In this document: one piece after another, positions 8,965 through 18,319 of the stretch | How positions within the stretch are numbered: the first letter of the stretch is position 1 | How the letters are laid out: each line of letters begins with the position of its first letter | Assembly (NCBI GenBank): GCA_020041925.1 | Contig: CP083409.1 | DNA: 64,000 nt | From: Faucicola osloensis_D | Lineage (GTDB): Bacteria > Pseudomonadota > Gammaproteobacteria > Pseudomonadales > Moraxellaceae | Direction: 5' to 3' (one strand) | Position numbers and translations under genes: made by a program | Notes under the pieces: generated by a model | Seen by the model: the letters and a program-made list of their open reading frames with translations, nothing else | Databases searched by the model: none | What the model was told of the DNA's origin: nothing

Positions 8965-10050
8965 GTGCGTCAAACCAGCATCACCATCGATTTAGCAGCG
9001 CTTAGCCATAACCTACAACGCGTCAAAGATTATGCCCCGACAGCCAAGGTATTAGCCATGGTCAAAGCCAATGCCTACGGGCATGGCGCAGTCAACTGTT
9101 TACCCGCCGTAGCACAAGCCGATGCCCTAGGTGTCGCTTGTTTGCAAGAAGCAATAGAACTGCAACAGGCGGGCTGGCAAAAATTAATGGTAGTGATTGA
9201 AGGCGCGTTTTCATTAGCAGAATGGCAATATTGTACAGCGCATCAAATCCAATGCGTGGTGCATCACCAACGCCAATTAGACTGGGCGTTGCAGCAGCCT
9301 GCAAAAACGGGGGCAACCGTCTGGCTAAAACTAAACACTGGCATGAACCGCCTTGGCTTTACATCGGGTGAAATCAGGGAAATTGCCAAGCAACTCACTG
9401 AGGCAGGTTACGAGATTGTTTTGACCACCCATTTTGCCAACGCTGATGCCATCGATCATCCCAATAACCAACAACAATTTGAGTTATTTGATTCAACCTT
9501 GCAAATGCTACGTGACCAAGTAAACCCAGCGATTAAAGGCTCTTTGTGTAATTCAGCAGGGATTGTCAACTGGTCAGACCGCCATTATGATTGGGTACGC
9601 CCAGGCATTATCTTGTATGGGGCAACGCCTGTAAATCATGCCACTGCCAAACAGCTAAATCTGCAACCTGTCATGCATTTTAATGCCAGTATTATGGCAA
9701 TTCATACGCTAAAAGCGGGCGATAGCGTGGGTTATGGTAGTCGCTGGACTGCCCAAGCCCCAGCGTGCATCGGCATTGTCAGTGTGGGTTATGCCGATGG
9801 TTATCCAAGGGTGATTAGCGATGATGCGTATGTCGTGGTCGCAGGTCAACAGGCGCCTATCATCGGTCGCGTGGCGATGGATATGTTGATGGTTGATTTG
9901 ACCCATACTACTGAGGTAAACCTTGACTGCCCTGTCCAGCTTTGGGGTAACGCGCCGAGCATTGATGAGGTGGGTAGCTGGAATGATACCATTAGCTATG
10001 AGCTGTTAAGTGTGGTCACCCGACGCCCAACGTGGATTTATCAGTCGTAA
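8965..10050 (+). CDS. alr: Alanine racemase
   Basis: This PLP enzyme makes D-alanine for peptidoglycan. The PLP lysine is Lys34 in MVKANAYGHG, and the second catalytic residue is the Tyr near 257 in SVGYGSRW. The 361-residue length is standard. It starts with GTG at 8965, preceded by AAGGTCA at good spacing, 27 bp after dnaB, so the two are probably cotranscribed. Confidence 0.96.
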   Translation: MRQTSITIDLAALSHNLQRVKDYAPTAKVLAMVKANAYGHGAVNCLPAVAQADALGVACLQEAIELQQAGWQKLMVVIEGAFSLAEWQYCTAHQIQCVVHHQRQLDWALQQPAKTGATVWLKLNTGMNRLGFTSGEIREIAKQLTEAGYEIVLTTHFANADAIDHPNNQQQFELFDSTLQMLRDQVNPAIKGSLCNSAGIVNWSDRHYDWVRPGIILYGATPVNHATAKQLNLQPVMHFNASIMAIHTLKAGDSVGYGSRWTAQAPACIGIVSVGYADGYPRVISDDAYVVVAGQQAPIIGRVAMDMLMVDLTHTTEVNLDCPVQLWGNAPSIDEVGSWNDTISYELLSVVTRRPTWIYQS

Positions 10051-10176
10051 CTGTTAACTATGTGACGGATGTTAAAGTGACACAAATGCGTCAATTTGCT
10101 AGACAGTTTGGATAAATCCGCTATACTGATAGTTTACTGTAATGTTTATTGACAAAATTGGGATGTAGGACAGGCA

Positions 10177-11097
10177 ATGAGTACCCGCCATTTTTTGACG
10201 TTATTGGATTTTAGCAAAGAAGAATTGATGCAAGTGATTAAACGCGGCAGTGAACTGCGTTTGATGCAGCATGAAGGGGTTATTTATCAGCCTTTTGTCG
10301 GTCGTACCTTGGGGATGATTTTTGAAAAATCGAGTACCCGTACCCGTATTTCGTTTGAAACAGGGATGGGACAGTTTGGCGGCCATGCCATATTTTTATC
10401 ACCTCGCGATACCCAGCTTGGTCGTGGCGAACCGATTGAAGACTCAGCACGTGTCATCTCACGCATGGTCGATATCGTCATGATTCGCACCTTTGAACAC
10501 AGTATTGTTGAAAAATTTGCCCAGTATTCGCAAGTGCCTGTTATCAATGCACTCACCGATGAACAGCATCCTTGTCAGCTACTAGCCGATATCCAAACCT
10601 TTATGGAACACCGTGGCAGCATCGAAGGCAAAACGGTGACTTGGATTGGGGATGGCAACAATATGTGCGCTTCTTTTATCCATGCCGCCCATCAATTTGG
10701 CTTTCAATTGCGGGTTTCCGCGCCTTATGGGTTTGAACCCAATGCCGACCTCATCAAACAGTATTCGCACTGTGTCGAGCTGGTCGAAGATGTTAATGAA
10801 GCGGTCAAAGGCTCGCATTTGGTTGCCACCGATGTATGGGCAAGTATGGGACAAGAAAGCGAGCAAAATACTCGTGCGCGGCGATTTGCCCAGTACATGG
10901 TGACCCGCTCATTACTGGATAAAGCCGATCCAGACGTCTTGTTTATGCATTGTCTGCCTGCCCACCGCGGCGAAGAAATCTCCTATGATTTGCTTGAGGA
11001 TCCGCGCGCTGTGGTGTGGGATGAAGCCGAAAATCGTCTGCATGCCCAAAAAGCATTGATGGAATTTTTGTTAACCGATAAAATCAAACTCGCCTAA
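10177..11097 (+). CDS. argF: Ornithine carbamoyltransferase
   Basis: This enzyme makes citrulline from ornithine and carbamoyl phosphate in arginine synthesis. The carbamoyl phosphate motif STRTR is at residues 53-57, HPCQ near 129-132, and the ornithine-binding HCLPAHRGEE near 256-266. The length of 306 residues matches anabolic OTCases. A possible -10 box (TATACT, 10122-10127) lies upstream without a clear -35, and no ARG-box was recognised by eye. Nothing suggests linkage to other arginine genes in the window. Confidence 0.96.
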   Translation: MSTRHFLTLLDFSKEELMQVIKRGSELRLMQHEGVIYQPFVGRTLGMIFEKSSTRTRISFETGMGQFGGHAIFLSPRDTQLGRGEPIEDSARVISRMVDIVMIRTFEHSIVEKFAQYSQVPVINALTDEQHPCQLLADIQTFMEHRGSIEGKTVTWIGDGNNMCASFIHAAHQFGFQLRVSAPYGFEPNADLIKQYSHCVELVEDVNEAVKGSHLVATDVWASMGQESEQNTRARRFAQYMVTRSLLDKADPDVLFMHCLPAHRGEEISYDLLEDPRAVVWDEAENRLHAQKALMEFLLTDKIKLA

Positions 11098-11194
11098 TCT
11101 ATGTGGTCTGGGCGTTATCTTTGCGCCCTGCACTACCATTATCATTATTTTAACGACTCTAATTGTTAACCGATAAAGCAAACGGAACATAGCC

Positions 11195-12001
11195 ATGTAC
11201 TTTGTGCTCTCGCCTGCCAAAAATTTGAATGAAAAAAATGATTTACCTTTCGATTTTAGTCAGCATTATAGCCAGCCTGCTTTGATGGCGCACGCTTGCG
11301 AATTGATGGGGGAATTAAAAACATTAGCACCAACCGATTTGTCGGCGTTGATGAGTATCTCAGGTAAACTTGGGCAATTAAATGCCGTGCGCAACCAAAA
11401 TTGGCGATGGGATACTACCCAGCCATTTAGCACTGATCATGCTGATATACCTGCTAAAGCGGCGCTGTATTTATTTGATGGCGATGTCTATACAGGTTTG
11501 GCAGCGCAGCAAATGACTGAACAACAAGTCCATTATGTCAATGAGCGATTAGGAATATTGTCTGGATTGTACGGCTTGTTAAAACCGCTTGATTTGATGC
11601 TACCCTATCGCCTGGAAATGGGCACAAAACTAAAAAATCCCAAAGGTGAGAATTTATATCAATTTTGGGGCGATACGATTGCCGATTTAATCAATCAACG
11701 CATGGCAGAAAATAAACATAAAGTTTTGGTAAACTTGGCTTCCAACGAATACTTCAAGTCGGTCAATCCCAAAAAAATCAATGCAGAAATTATCACGCCC
11801 CGTTTTGAAGACGGCAAAGATGGTGTATATAAGGTGGTAAGCTTCTATGCCAAAAAGGCACGCGGGTTGATGGTGCGTTTTGCCGCTGAAAATCAGCTGA
11901 CAAACGCGCAACAGTTAAAAGACTTTAACTTGGAAGGCTATCAGTTTGTTGAAAATGCTTCCAGCTCAACTGAGTATGTTTTTAGACGGGATAATGATTA
12001 A
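11195..12001 (+). CDS. yaaA: Peroxide stress protein YaaA (DUF328)
   Basis: YaaA binds DNA and lowers free intracellular iron during peroxide stress in E. coli. The product begins MYFVLSPAKNLNE, like the family's LISPAKTL start, and contains LNVLNLSSxEY-like (here LVNLASNEYFKSV, about 175-187) and ARGLMVRF blocks. The length of 268 residues is slightly above E. coli YaaA (258). It is a single gene, 97 bp after argF, ending at a shared bidirectional terminator with groEL. Confidence 0.92.
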   Translation: MYFVLSPAKNLNEKNDLPFDFSQHYSQPALMAHACELMGELKTLAPTDLSALMSISGKLGQLNAVRNQNWRWDTTQPFSTDHADIPAKAALYLFDGDVYTGLAAQQMTEQQVHYVNERLGILSGLYGLLKPLDLMLPYRLEMGTKLKNPKGENLYQFWGDTIADLINQRMAENKHKVLVNLASNEYFKSVNPKKINAEIITPRFEDGKDGVYKVVSFYAKKARGLMVRFAAENQLTNAQQLKDFNLEGYQFVENASSSTEYVFRRDND

Positions 12002-12013
12002 CTGCGCCGCCAT

Positions 12014-12148
12014 TTAACAAAAAATATCCGCCCATAAATCCCCACTCACACTATCTTCTAACACAGGTTCATTGAATATACGAAATACACCTAATAAACC
12101 GATGGTGTTGGCTTGTGGTAGTAAAGCGGTCGGTAGTTCCATCTTCAT
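12014..12148 (-). CDS. Possible 44-codon small ORF of unknown function
   Basis: On the minus strand an ATG at 12148 opens 44 codons ending with TAA at 12014. The product begins MKMELPTALLPQANT and ends in an acidic stretch with two tryptophan-free halves and a Cys terminus. The only Shine-Dalgarno-like sequence (AGGGAAA) is distant, about 14 nt away. It lies between yaaA and the groEL terminator. It could be a small gene or the remnant of a longer one. Confidence 0.25.
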   Translation of the reverse strand: MKMELPTALLPQANTIGLLGVFRIFNEPVLEDSVSGDLWADIFC

Positions 12149-12172
12149 AGTTGTGATAATTTCCCTAATTAA

Positions 12173-12206
12173 AAAACCCTATTAAACTGAAGTTTAATAG
12201 GGTTTT
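12173..12206. terminator. Bidirectional terminator between yaaA and groEL
   Basis: A perfect 15-bp stem (AAAACCCTATTAAAC and its complement) encloses a TGAA loop, with T tracts on both strands. It serves groEL from the right and yaaA from the left. Confidence 0.9.
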
Positions 12207-12246
12207 GATTTTAGCCAAATGGCTTGAGTGGGATATAATCTTTCGA

Positions 12247-13887
12247 TTACATCATGCCGCCCATACCACCCATGCCGCCCATACCACCCATGGCAGCAGC
12301 GCCAGCATCGTCTTTTGGCAAGTCAGTAATCATTGCTTCTGTCGTAAGCATCAAGCCTGCCACAGATGCTGCGTTTTCAAGCGCTGAGCGAGTGACTTTG
12401 GCTGGGTCTAAGATACCCATTTCTAGCATATCGCCGTATTCCCCAGTCGCTGCGTTGTAACCGTAGTTACCTTGACCGCCTTTGACTTGGTTTACTACCA
12501 CAGATGCTTCATCACCTGCGTTGGTCACGATTTGACGCAGTGGTGCTTCCATCGCACGGCGTAGAATGTTGATACCCGCGGCTTGGTCATCATTGTCACC
12601 GTTGACATTATCAAGCGCAGAGATAGCACGAACCAATGCCACACCACCACCTGCTACAACGCCTTCTTCGACGGCAGCACGAGTTGCATGCAAGGCATCA
12701 TCCACACGGTCTTTTTTCTCTTTCATTTCAGTTTCAGTCGCCGCACCGACTTTGATAACTGCAACACCGCCTGCGAGTTTGGCAATACGCTCTTGTAGCT
12801 TTTCTTTGTCGTAATCAGAGGTTGATTCTTCCACTTGGCGACGGATAGAGGCAACACGATCATCGATTTCAGTTTTTTGACCGGCACCGTCCACAATCAC
12901 GGTGTTTTCTTTACCAACCGTCACTTTTTTGGCAGTACCTAATACTGATAAATCTGCAGTTTCTAAGCTCATGCCCATTTCTTCTGATACAACCGTACCA
13001 CCCGTTAAGATAGCAATATCTTGAAGCATCGCTTTACGACGGTCACCAAAACCAGGGGCTTTAACAGCACAGACTTTTAAACCGCCGCGCATGTTATTTA
13101 CAACTAAAGTTGCCAAGGCTTCGTTTTCAACATCTTCAGCAATGATCAGTAAGGCTTTACCAGATTTCATCACGTTTTCAAGTAGTGGAATCAACTCACG
13201 GATGTTGCTGATTTTTTTGTCGACTAACAAGATTAATGGGTTTTCTAGTTCAGCGGTCAACGTATCTGCTTTATTGGCGAAGTATGGGCTGATGTAGCCA
13301 CGGTCAAACTGCATACCTTCAACGACTTCAAGGGTATCTTCAAAGCCTGAACCTTCTTCAACCGTGATCACGCCTTCTTTACCCACTTTTTCCATCGCTT
13401 GAGCGATTAAGTCACCGATAGTTTGGTCAGAGTTAGCTGAGATAGAGCCGACTTGTGCGATGGCTTTGGTGTCATTGGCTGGGGTTGAAAACGCGTGGAT
13501 TTGTGCAACAACGGCACGTACACCTTTATCGATACCACGTTTTAAGTCCATTGGGTTCATGCCAGCGGCAACCGATTTCATGCCTTCTTGCAAAATCGCT
13601 TGGGCTAAAACAGTCGCTGTGGTAGTACCGTCACCTGCAACATCATTGGTTTTGCTTGCAACTTCACGCACCAGCTGTGCGCCCATGTTTTCAAATTTGT
13701 CATCAAGTTCGATTTCTTTAGCCACTGATACGCCATCTTTAGTGATGGTTGGTGCGCCAAAAGATTTATCGATAACCACGTTACGACCTTTAGGGCCTAA
13801 TGTTACTTTAACCGCATTTGCCAATACGTTGACGCCGTCAATCATTTTTGCACGGGCATCAATACCAAATTTTACATCTTTAGCCAT
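12247..13887 (-). CDS. groEL: 60-kDa chaperonin GroEL
   Basis: GroEL forms the double-ring folding chamber. The 546-residue protein has the ATP-binding GDGTTTATVLAQ block (about 86-97), the conserved apical and equatorial blocks (VVAGGGVALVRA near 410), and a C-terminal tail of repeated GGM units ending in MM, typical of proteobacterial GroEL. It lies 171 bp downstream of groES. That gap is longer than usual and contains short imperfect AT-rich repeats (about 13980-14021). Confidence 0.98.
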   Translation of the reverse strand: MAKDVKFGIDARAKMIDGVNVLANAVKVTLGPKGRNVVIDKSFGAPTITKDGVSVAKEIELDDKFENMGAQLVREVASKTNDVAGDGTTTATVLAQAILQEGMKSVAAGMNPMDLKRGIDKGVRAVVAQIHAFSTPANDTKAIAQVGSISANSDQTIGDLIAQAMEKVGKEGVITVEEGSGFEDTLEVVEGMQFDRGYISPYFANKADTLTAELENPLILLVDKKISNIRELIPLLENVMKSGKALLIIAEDVENEALATLVVNNMRGGLKVCAVKAPGFGDRRKAMLQDIAILTGGTVVSEEMGMSLETADLSVLGTAKKVTVGKENTVIVDGAGQKTEIDDRVASIRRQVEESTSDYDKEKLQERIAKLAGGVAVIKVGAATETEMKEKKDRVDDALHATRAAVEEGVVAGGGVALVRAISALDNVNGDNDDQAAGINILRRAMEAPLRQIVTNAGDEASVVVNQVKGGQGNYGYNAATGEYGDMLEMGILDPAKVTRSALENAASVAGLMLTTEAMITDLPKDDAGAAAMGGMGGMGGMGGMM

Positions 13888-14058
13888 GTTAAATTCTCCA
13901 AATTATAAATTTTTATTTGTATAAGGTAGTCCAAATGGCTACCACGGTTGCTATCAATTACTTTACCGAGTACTTAACCAGTTAGATTAAGACCAGGTAA
14001 ATTAAGACTAGATAAATTAGCTTTTAGGTAAAAGACGATTGTTTAGAGCAATAACTGA

Positions 14059-14349
14059 TTAACCTTCAATCACACCCAATACATCACTTTCTTTCATAAT
14101 CAATAATTCTTCACCATCTACTTTAACCGTTGAGCCGGCGTATTGACCAAATAGTACTTTGTCGCCGACTTTGACATCGAGCGCACGTACATCGCCGTTT
14201 TCACGGATTTGACCATTACCTACTGCAATGACTTCACCTTGAGAAGGTTTTTCTTGAGCACTGCCTGCTAGTAATAAACCGCCAGCCGTTTTTTGTTCTT
14301 CTTCGCTGCGACGCACGACGATACGATCATGTAAAGGACGAATTGCCAT
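14059..14349 (-). CDS. groES: 10-kDa co-chaperonin GroES
   Basis: GroES caps the GroEL chamber. The 96-residue product begins MAIRPLHDRIVVRR, carries the mobile loop (about 17-33, KTAGGLLLAGSAQEKP) and the roof region, and ends VLGVIEG. It is the first gene of the groES-groEL operon and has a well-placed Shine-Dalgarno (GGAGTAG). Confidence 0.98.
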   Translation of the reverse strand: MAIRPLHDRIVVRRSEEEQKTAGGLLLAGSAQEKPSQGEVIAVGNGQIRENGDVRALDVKVGDKVLFGQYAGSTVKVDGEELLIMKESDVLGVIEG

Positions 14350-14754
14350 AATCTACTCCATAAATTAACTGTTAAATTATTGTTTGAAAGCCTTAGTTAG
14401 CTTTGAAAGCTGTGATCAGCTCAGAGGTTAGCTCAAAAGACCACCGCTATTTTGCCGACCACAAAAAGATGATAACTATCTGTTTGCATAAATAATCATA
14501 TGCTTATCAGATGTTATCAATTCACTGTCTAACAGTGGGGATGTCTGCCAATTTGTTCAAGCGGAAAATTACGAAATTTTGCAATTTGTTGTCAATTTTT
14601 TAACCCCTTCACCCAAATACCGCATAAAGACTGTCGTTTATTGCACAATCACAATCTTTTGTTAACTAGCTTGTATTTGCTTGCCGTCAATACTACTGTA
14701 TGCATACCAAACAGAGTTAACCTTATCTTATGAACGTTATTTGATGGATGAAAC
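14350..14754. other. Divergent regulatory region between groES and the DUF3108 gene
   Basis: These 405 bp hold the heat-shock promoter described separately (14533-14561) and a possible -35 TTGACA at 14590-14595 on the minus strand with no good -10. The right half should hold the promoter of the DUF3108 gene. No CIRCE-type inverted repeat and no small gene were seen. Confidence 0.5.
14533..14561 (-). promoter_or_regulatory. Predicted sigma-32 heat-shock promoter of groES-groEL
   Basis: On the minus strand CTTGAA (14556-14561) is followed after 15 bp by CCCCACTG (14533-14540). The sigma-32 consensus is CTTGAA, 13-17 bp, CCCCATNT. It lies about 185 bp upstream of the groES start. Confidence 0.8.
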
Positions 14755-15450
14755 ATGAAAAATTCTTTAGTAAAAAAACTGGTAGTAAGTACTTCACTCG
14801 TGTCAGCGATGGCTATCACTTCTATGGCGAATGCGGCAGTTGCCCCTTTTAATGCAACCTATAATTTTAATATTGAAGGCAAATACAATGGTACCGCAAG
14901 CCGTGTATTGACCCAAACTGGCAATCAGTATTTTTATAACGTCAATGCAAGTGTCGGTAAATTAGCCAGTGCCAAGCAAACCGCCAATTTTGTCAATGCC
15001 AATGGCGCTATCTTACCGGTGAGCGCGTTAACCCAATACAAAATTTTGGGGACGGGTCGAACTACCACATTGAACTTTAACAACGCAAAAAAACAACTGG
15101 TCACCAATTATAAAGGTCAAAACAAAGTCATTGCTTTGCCACAGCCTGCCTATGATGATTTGAGTTTAGAAATTCAAATTCGGGAAGATTTAAAAGCAGG
15201 CAAATTCCGTGGTAATTATTACATGGCAGATCGCAATACCGTTGAAGCGGTGCCCTTTAAAAAGTCTGCCATGACTCGCATTACCGTGCCAGCGGGTACT
15301 TTCGACGTGGTTCGTATCGATCGCGTGCACGATGACAAAGACCGTCAAACCAGTTTTTGGTTAGCCCCAAAACTTGATTATCTGCCTGTCAAAGTGGTTC
15401 AAAACAATGATGGTAGAAAAATGGAAATGAATTTGGCTAGAGTAAATTAA
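14755..15450 (+). CDS. DUF3108 family exported protein
   Basis: The 231-residue protein has a signal peptide (about 1-28, ending SMANAA) and matches the pattern of DUF3108 proteins. It starts with a beta-rich AxYxxxxxG-type region, has the segment YDDLSLEIQIREDL (about 129-142), and a C-terminal segment with VPAGTFDVVRI and WLAPKLDYLPVKV. Family members are predicted periplasmic beta-structured proteins of unknown function. It is a single gene with its own terminator. Confidence 0.85.
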   Translation: MKNSLVKKLVVSTSLVSAMAITSMANAAVAPFNATYNFNIEGKYNGTASRVLTQTGNQYFYNVNASVGKLASAKQTANFVNANGAILPVSALTQYKILGTGRTTTLNFNNAKKQLVTNYKGQNKVIALPQPAYDDLSLEIQIREDLKAGKFRGNYYMADRNTVEAVPFKKSAMTRITVPAGTFDVVRIDRVHDDKDRQTSFWLAPKLDYLPVKVVQNNDGRKMEMNLARVN

Positions 15451-15471
15451 TACTTTATCATGTTTTGTCTC

Positions 15472-15503
15472 AAACACCGATTATATTAATCGGTGTTTTT
15501 TTA
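15472..15503 (+). terminator. Intrinsic terminator after the DUF3108 gene
   Basis: A 12-bp perfect stem (AAACACCGATTA and its complement) with a 3-nt loop and a T tract, 21 bp after the stop codon. Confidence 0.9.
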
Positions 15504-15722
15504 TTTTTATGTCACTGTAAATACTCTATTAGTGACTTATCAGGTCAGAAATTGGCGCCATTTTTGTAAGCCATAAGTTGTCAAGGCGTAAGTTTTTAAC
15601 TATTCTTTGTAGGTCCATTGGAAGGCCTCATTATCCTGTCTAAGTTTTTCATACCTTTTAGCAACCTCTAGCAAGCTCTCCAATTCGCACTATATCAATA
15701 TCCATGTAAAAGGGAGTATTTC

Positions 15723-17126
15723 ATGTCATTAAGATTGCAATCCTTAACACTCGCTATTGCCAGCATTTCATTTGCTAGCGCTGCCCAAGCCGCAGGGCTC
15801 GACCGCTCAACTCAGCCAAGTTGGGGGTTTACGCAAGATGGCACTTTTGCTTACATCGAACGAATCACCATTGACCCATCGATTACTGGCAAAGACAATG
15901 CGGCCACCACCCCTTCGCCAAGCACGTACGAAGAAGGTCGCGATACTAACAACATGGCGCTAAACTATAATTTTATCAATTATGGGGCAAAAGCAGACAT
16001 CAACGATAAAATCAGTGTGGGCGTGTTTTTTGACCAGCCGTGGGGCGCGGATGTCGAATTTAAAGGTAATAACAACTTTGTCAATGGTATAGTCAGCCCG
16101 CAGCAGGTTGCTGGTGCAGGACAAGCGGCGCTAGCCGCCGCCACAGCTGCAAAAACCGCTGCTACTGCTTACCAAGCAGATCCAACCAACCAAACACTCA
16201 AGTATGACGCGGCTACCGCGGTTAAAACCGCACAGCAAGCAGGGGCAGTCTACAATCTAGCAAGCAATATCGCTCAGCATCCCAACGAAGGTACCAACGT
16301 CTCTGTTGATAGTAAAAATTTCACGGGTTTGGTGGGGGTCAAATTTGGCGAAAAAAATAATTGGCAAGTATATGGCGGGCCGGTATTACAAAAATTAGAA
16401 GGTGAAGTGCATTTACGCGGTACAGCCTACAATTCTACCCAAGGTTATGATGGTATCTTTGCCCAATCGAATGGTTATGGTTGGATGGCAGGTTTAGCCT
16501 ATAGCAAACCTGAGATTGCGCTTAAAGCGGCATTGACTTATCGCTCTGAAATTGATCATGACACCGTAGCGTATGAATACATGCCTGCAACTGGCGAATC
16601 AGGCACTTATGACATGACCATCACTACCCCAAAATCCGTGAATGTTGACTTTCAAACAGGTCTAAACCCAACCACCCTATTGACCGCAAAACTGCGCTGG
16701 GTACCTTGGAGTGATTTTTCAATCAAACCACCTCTGTATAATGCAACGACCAAAAAAGCCGTGGGTGCGGATTTTAAACCCCTATACCCCAATGGTTTAA
16801 ACTTGATTGATTACTCAGATGATGGCTGGGCAGCAGAAGTGGGCTTGGGTAAAAAATTAAATAACCAATGGGCGGTGTCAGGCTCAGTGGGTTGGGATAG
16901 CGGCGCGGGTGATCCCACCACCACCTTAGGACCTGTGGAAGGTCATTGGAATGTGGGTCTAGGCGCCAAATACAATGTTACACCCGAAGTCGCCGTGTCG
17001 GCAGGCGTGAAATACTTGATGTTTGGCGATGCCAAATCAAAAATCCCCAATGGCGACTTAGTGGGGGATTTCCAAAACAACGATGCTTGGATTTACGGGC
17101 TGCGTTTAACTTATCAGAAGAAGTAA
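15723..17126 (+). CDS. Outer membrane protein, FadL/OMPP1/TodX transport family
   Basis: This is probably a 14-strand beta-barrel for uptake of long-chain fatty acids or other hydrophobic compounds. It has a signal peptide (about 1-23) and the mature N-terminus starts GLDRS, followed by a hatch-like region. Repeated amphipathic strands follow, and the C-terminal LRLTYQKK lacks the classical terminal Phe. The segment EVAVSAGVKYLMFGDAKS (about 424-441) is typical of FadL relatives. An Ala/Thr/Gln-rich insert (about 135-190) is probably an extracellular or periplasmic loop. The substrate cannot be read from sequence. Length is 467 residues. Confidence 0.85.
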   Translation: MSLRLQSLTLAIASISFASAAQAAGLDRSTQPSWGFTQDGTFAYIERITIDPSITGKDNAATTPSPSTYEEGRDTNNMALNYNFINYGAKADINDKISVGVFFDQPWGADVEFKGNNNFVNGIVSPQQVAGAGQAALAAATAAKTAATAYQADPTNQTLKYDAATAVKTAQQAGAVYNLASNIAQHPNEGTNVSVDSKNFTGLVGVKFGEKNNWQVYGGPVLQKLEGEVHLRGTAYNSTQGYDGIFAQSNGYGWMAGLAYSKPEIALKAALTYRSEIDHDTVAYEYMPATGESGTYDMTITTPKSVNVDFQTGLNPTTLLTAKLRWVPWSDFSIKPPLYNATTKKAVGADFKPLYPNGLNLIDYSDDGWAAEVGLGKKLNNQWAVSGSVGWDSGAGDPTTTLGPVEGHWNVGLGAKYNVTPEVAVSAGVKYLMFGDAKSKIPNGDLVGDFQNNDAWIYGLRLTYQKK

Positions 17127-17132
17127 GTCCCA

Positions 17133-17167
17133 TAAAAAAAGCCTATCACATCGATAGGCTTTTTTTA
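17133..17167. terminator. Bidirectional terminator between fadL-like and LysR genes
   Basis: The 13-bp stem AAAAAAGCCTATC / GATAGGCTTTTTT has a 5-nt loop and lies between two convergent genes. Confidence 0.9.
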
Positions 17168-17181
17168 TGTCGAACCATTAA

Positions 17182-18072
17182 TCAATCGCGATGTTTACCA
17201 TCCATCTCTAATCCTAGCATGTCAAGCAAGGCTGCCATGCTTGCAGATACCGTAATATTGGGGTTGGTGACCAAACCCAAATAGCGTTGCAACTCAACGG
17301 GGGTATCCATATTAATCGGCTGTAAATCTTGATTGACTAAGGTTTGCGGTAACACCGACCAGCCTAACCCAACCGATACCAACATACGAATTGACTCCAG
17401 CGGATTGGTGCTCATCGTGGCATACGGTTTTAAGTTATATTTGGCAAATTCAGCTAAAGTGATTTGGCTGGTAAAGGTATTGGCAGCGGGTAAAATCGCT
17501 GGATAGTTGGCCAATTGCTCAAGCGTCACGTTCATTTTATGCGCCAGTGGCGATAAAATGCCGGTCACAAAATGCAGCGGATCTGACCATAGCATATGAT
17601 AATTTAGACGTTTATCATACACAGGAGGTAGCGTTAAAAAAGCCAATGACAAGTCGCCATCAAGGACTGCTTTATGCGCTTGCTCAGAATCGACAAAGTG
17701 CACTTCAAGCTGTACCGCAGGATAGCTTTGGATAAATTGTTTGAGGACAGCTGGCAGATGATGTAAGCCAATATGATGACTGGTACCGATAATCAGTTTG
17801 CCTGATACCGTTTGCTGGCGGTTTTTAAGATTAATTTTTAGATTATCGTAATCATCTAGCCAGCGTTTGGCATGGGGTATCAAGTCATGCGCCGCTTGGG
17901 TTGGGATAATACCACGACCCACGGTATCAAAAAGGGTTACATCAAATTCGTCTTCTAAGTTTTTGATACGCTTACTCACTGCAGGCTGTGTAATAAATAA
18001 TTTATCAGCCGCCTGCGAGATACTACCTGTTTGCATAACCGCTAAAAAAGTATTTAAATTTGTGGTATTCAT
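17182..18072 (-). CDS. LysR-family transcriptional regulator
   Basis: The 296-residue protein has an N-terminal winged helix-turn-helix (about 15-58, including SISQAADKLFITQPAVSKRI) and a LysR substrate-binding domain from about 90. It is transcribed divergently from leuC across 247 bp, the usual arrangement for a LysR regulator and its target. I therefore infer control of leuC-leuD, possibly in response to a leucine-pathway intermediate. The effector is unknown and the target is not proven. Confidence 0.88.
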   Translation of the reverse strand: MNTTNLNTFLAVMQTGSISQAADKLFITQPAVSKRIKNLEDEFDVTLFDTVGRGIIPTQAAHDLIPHAKRWLDDYDNLKINLKNRQQTVSGKLIIGTSHHIGLHHLPAVLKQFIQSYPAVQLEVHFVDSEQAHKAVLDGDLSLAFLTLPPVYDKRLNYHMLWSDPLHFVTGILSPLAHKMNVTLEQLANYPAILPAANTFTSQITLAEFAKYNLKPYATMSTNPLESIRMLVSVGLGWSVLPQTLVNQDLQPINMDTPVELQRYLGLVTNPNITVSASMAALLDMLGLEMDGKHRD

Positions 18073-18231
18073 CTTTCCCCCAAAACTAAAACTCTACCAT
18101 TTGATATAAATAAAAGTTTCATTCTTTAAAAAATACATTAAATAAGATTATAAGACAACGTATGTACAAATACAATTTATTTAATCGCCCAATACATTCC
18201 TAAAATTTTTATAAAATATAAAAATCATCAA

Positions 18232-18260
18232 TTAAAATTATCATTTTTCTTTGTTATAAT
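18232..18260 (+). promoter_or_regulatory. Predicted sigma-70 promoter of leuC
   Basis: TTAAAA (18232-18237), 17 bp, TATAAT (18255-18260), about 60 bp upstream of the leuC start. The strong -10 and weak -35 fit an activator-dependent promoter such as one served by the divergent LysR protein. Confidence 0.6.
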
Positions 18261-18319
18261 GGCGTTATTGTTTACCCGATTACTACGCCCTTTTATAAAA
18301 AAACCATAGGATATGTGTC

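Noticed and set aside
12254..12460. Plus-strand frame opposite the groEL GGM tail (Pro/Met repeats)
   Set aside because: It is the reverse reading of the GroEL C-terminal repeat; groEL is clearly the real gene.
13460..13924. 154-codon plus-strand frame opposite groEL
   Set aside because: Antisense shadow of a highly conserved gene.
14567..14595. A sigma-70 promoter for groES (TTGACA with GTAATT)
   Set aside because: The -35 is perfect but the -10 matches only two of six bases; the heat-shock promoter just downstream is much better.
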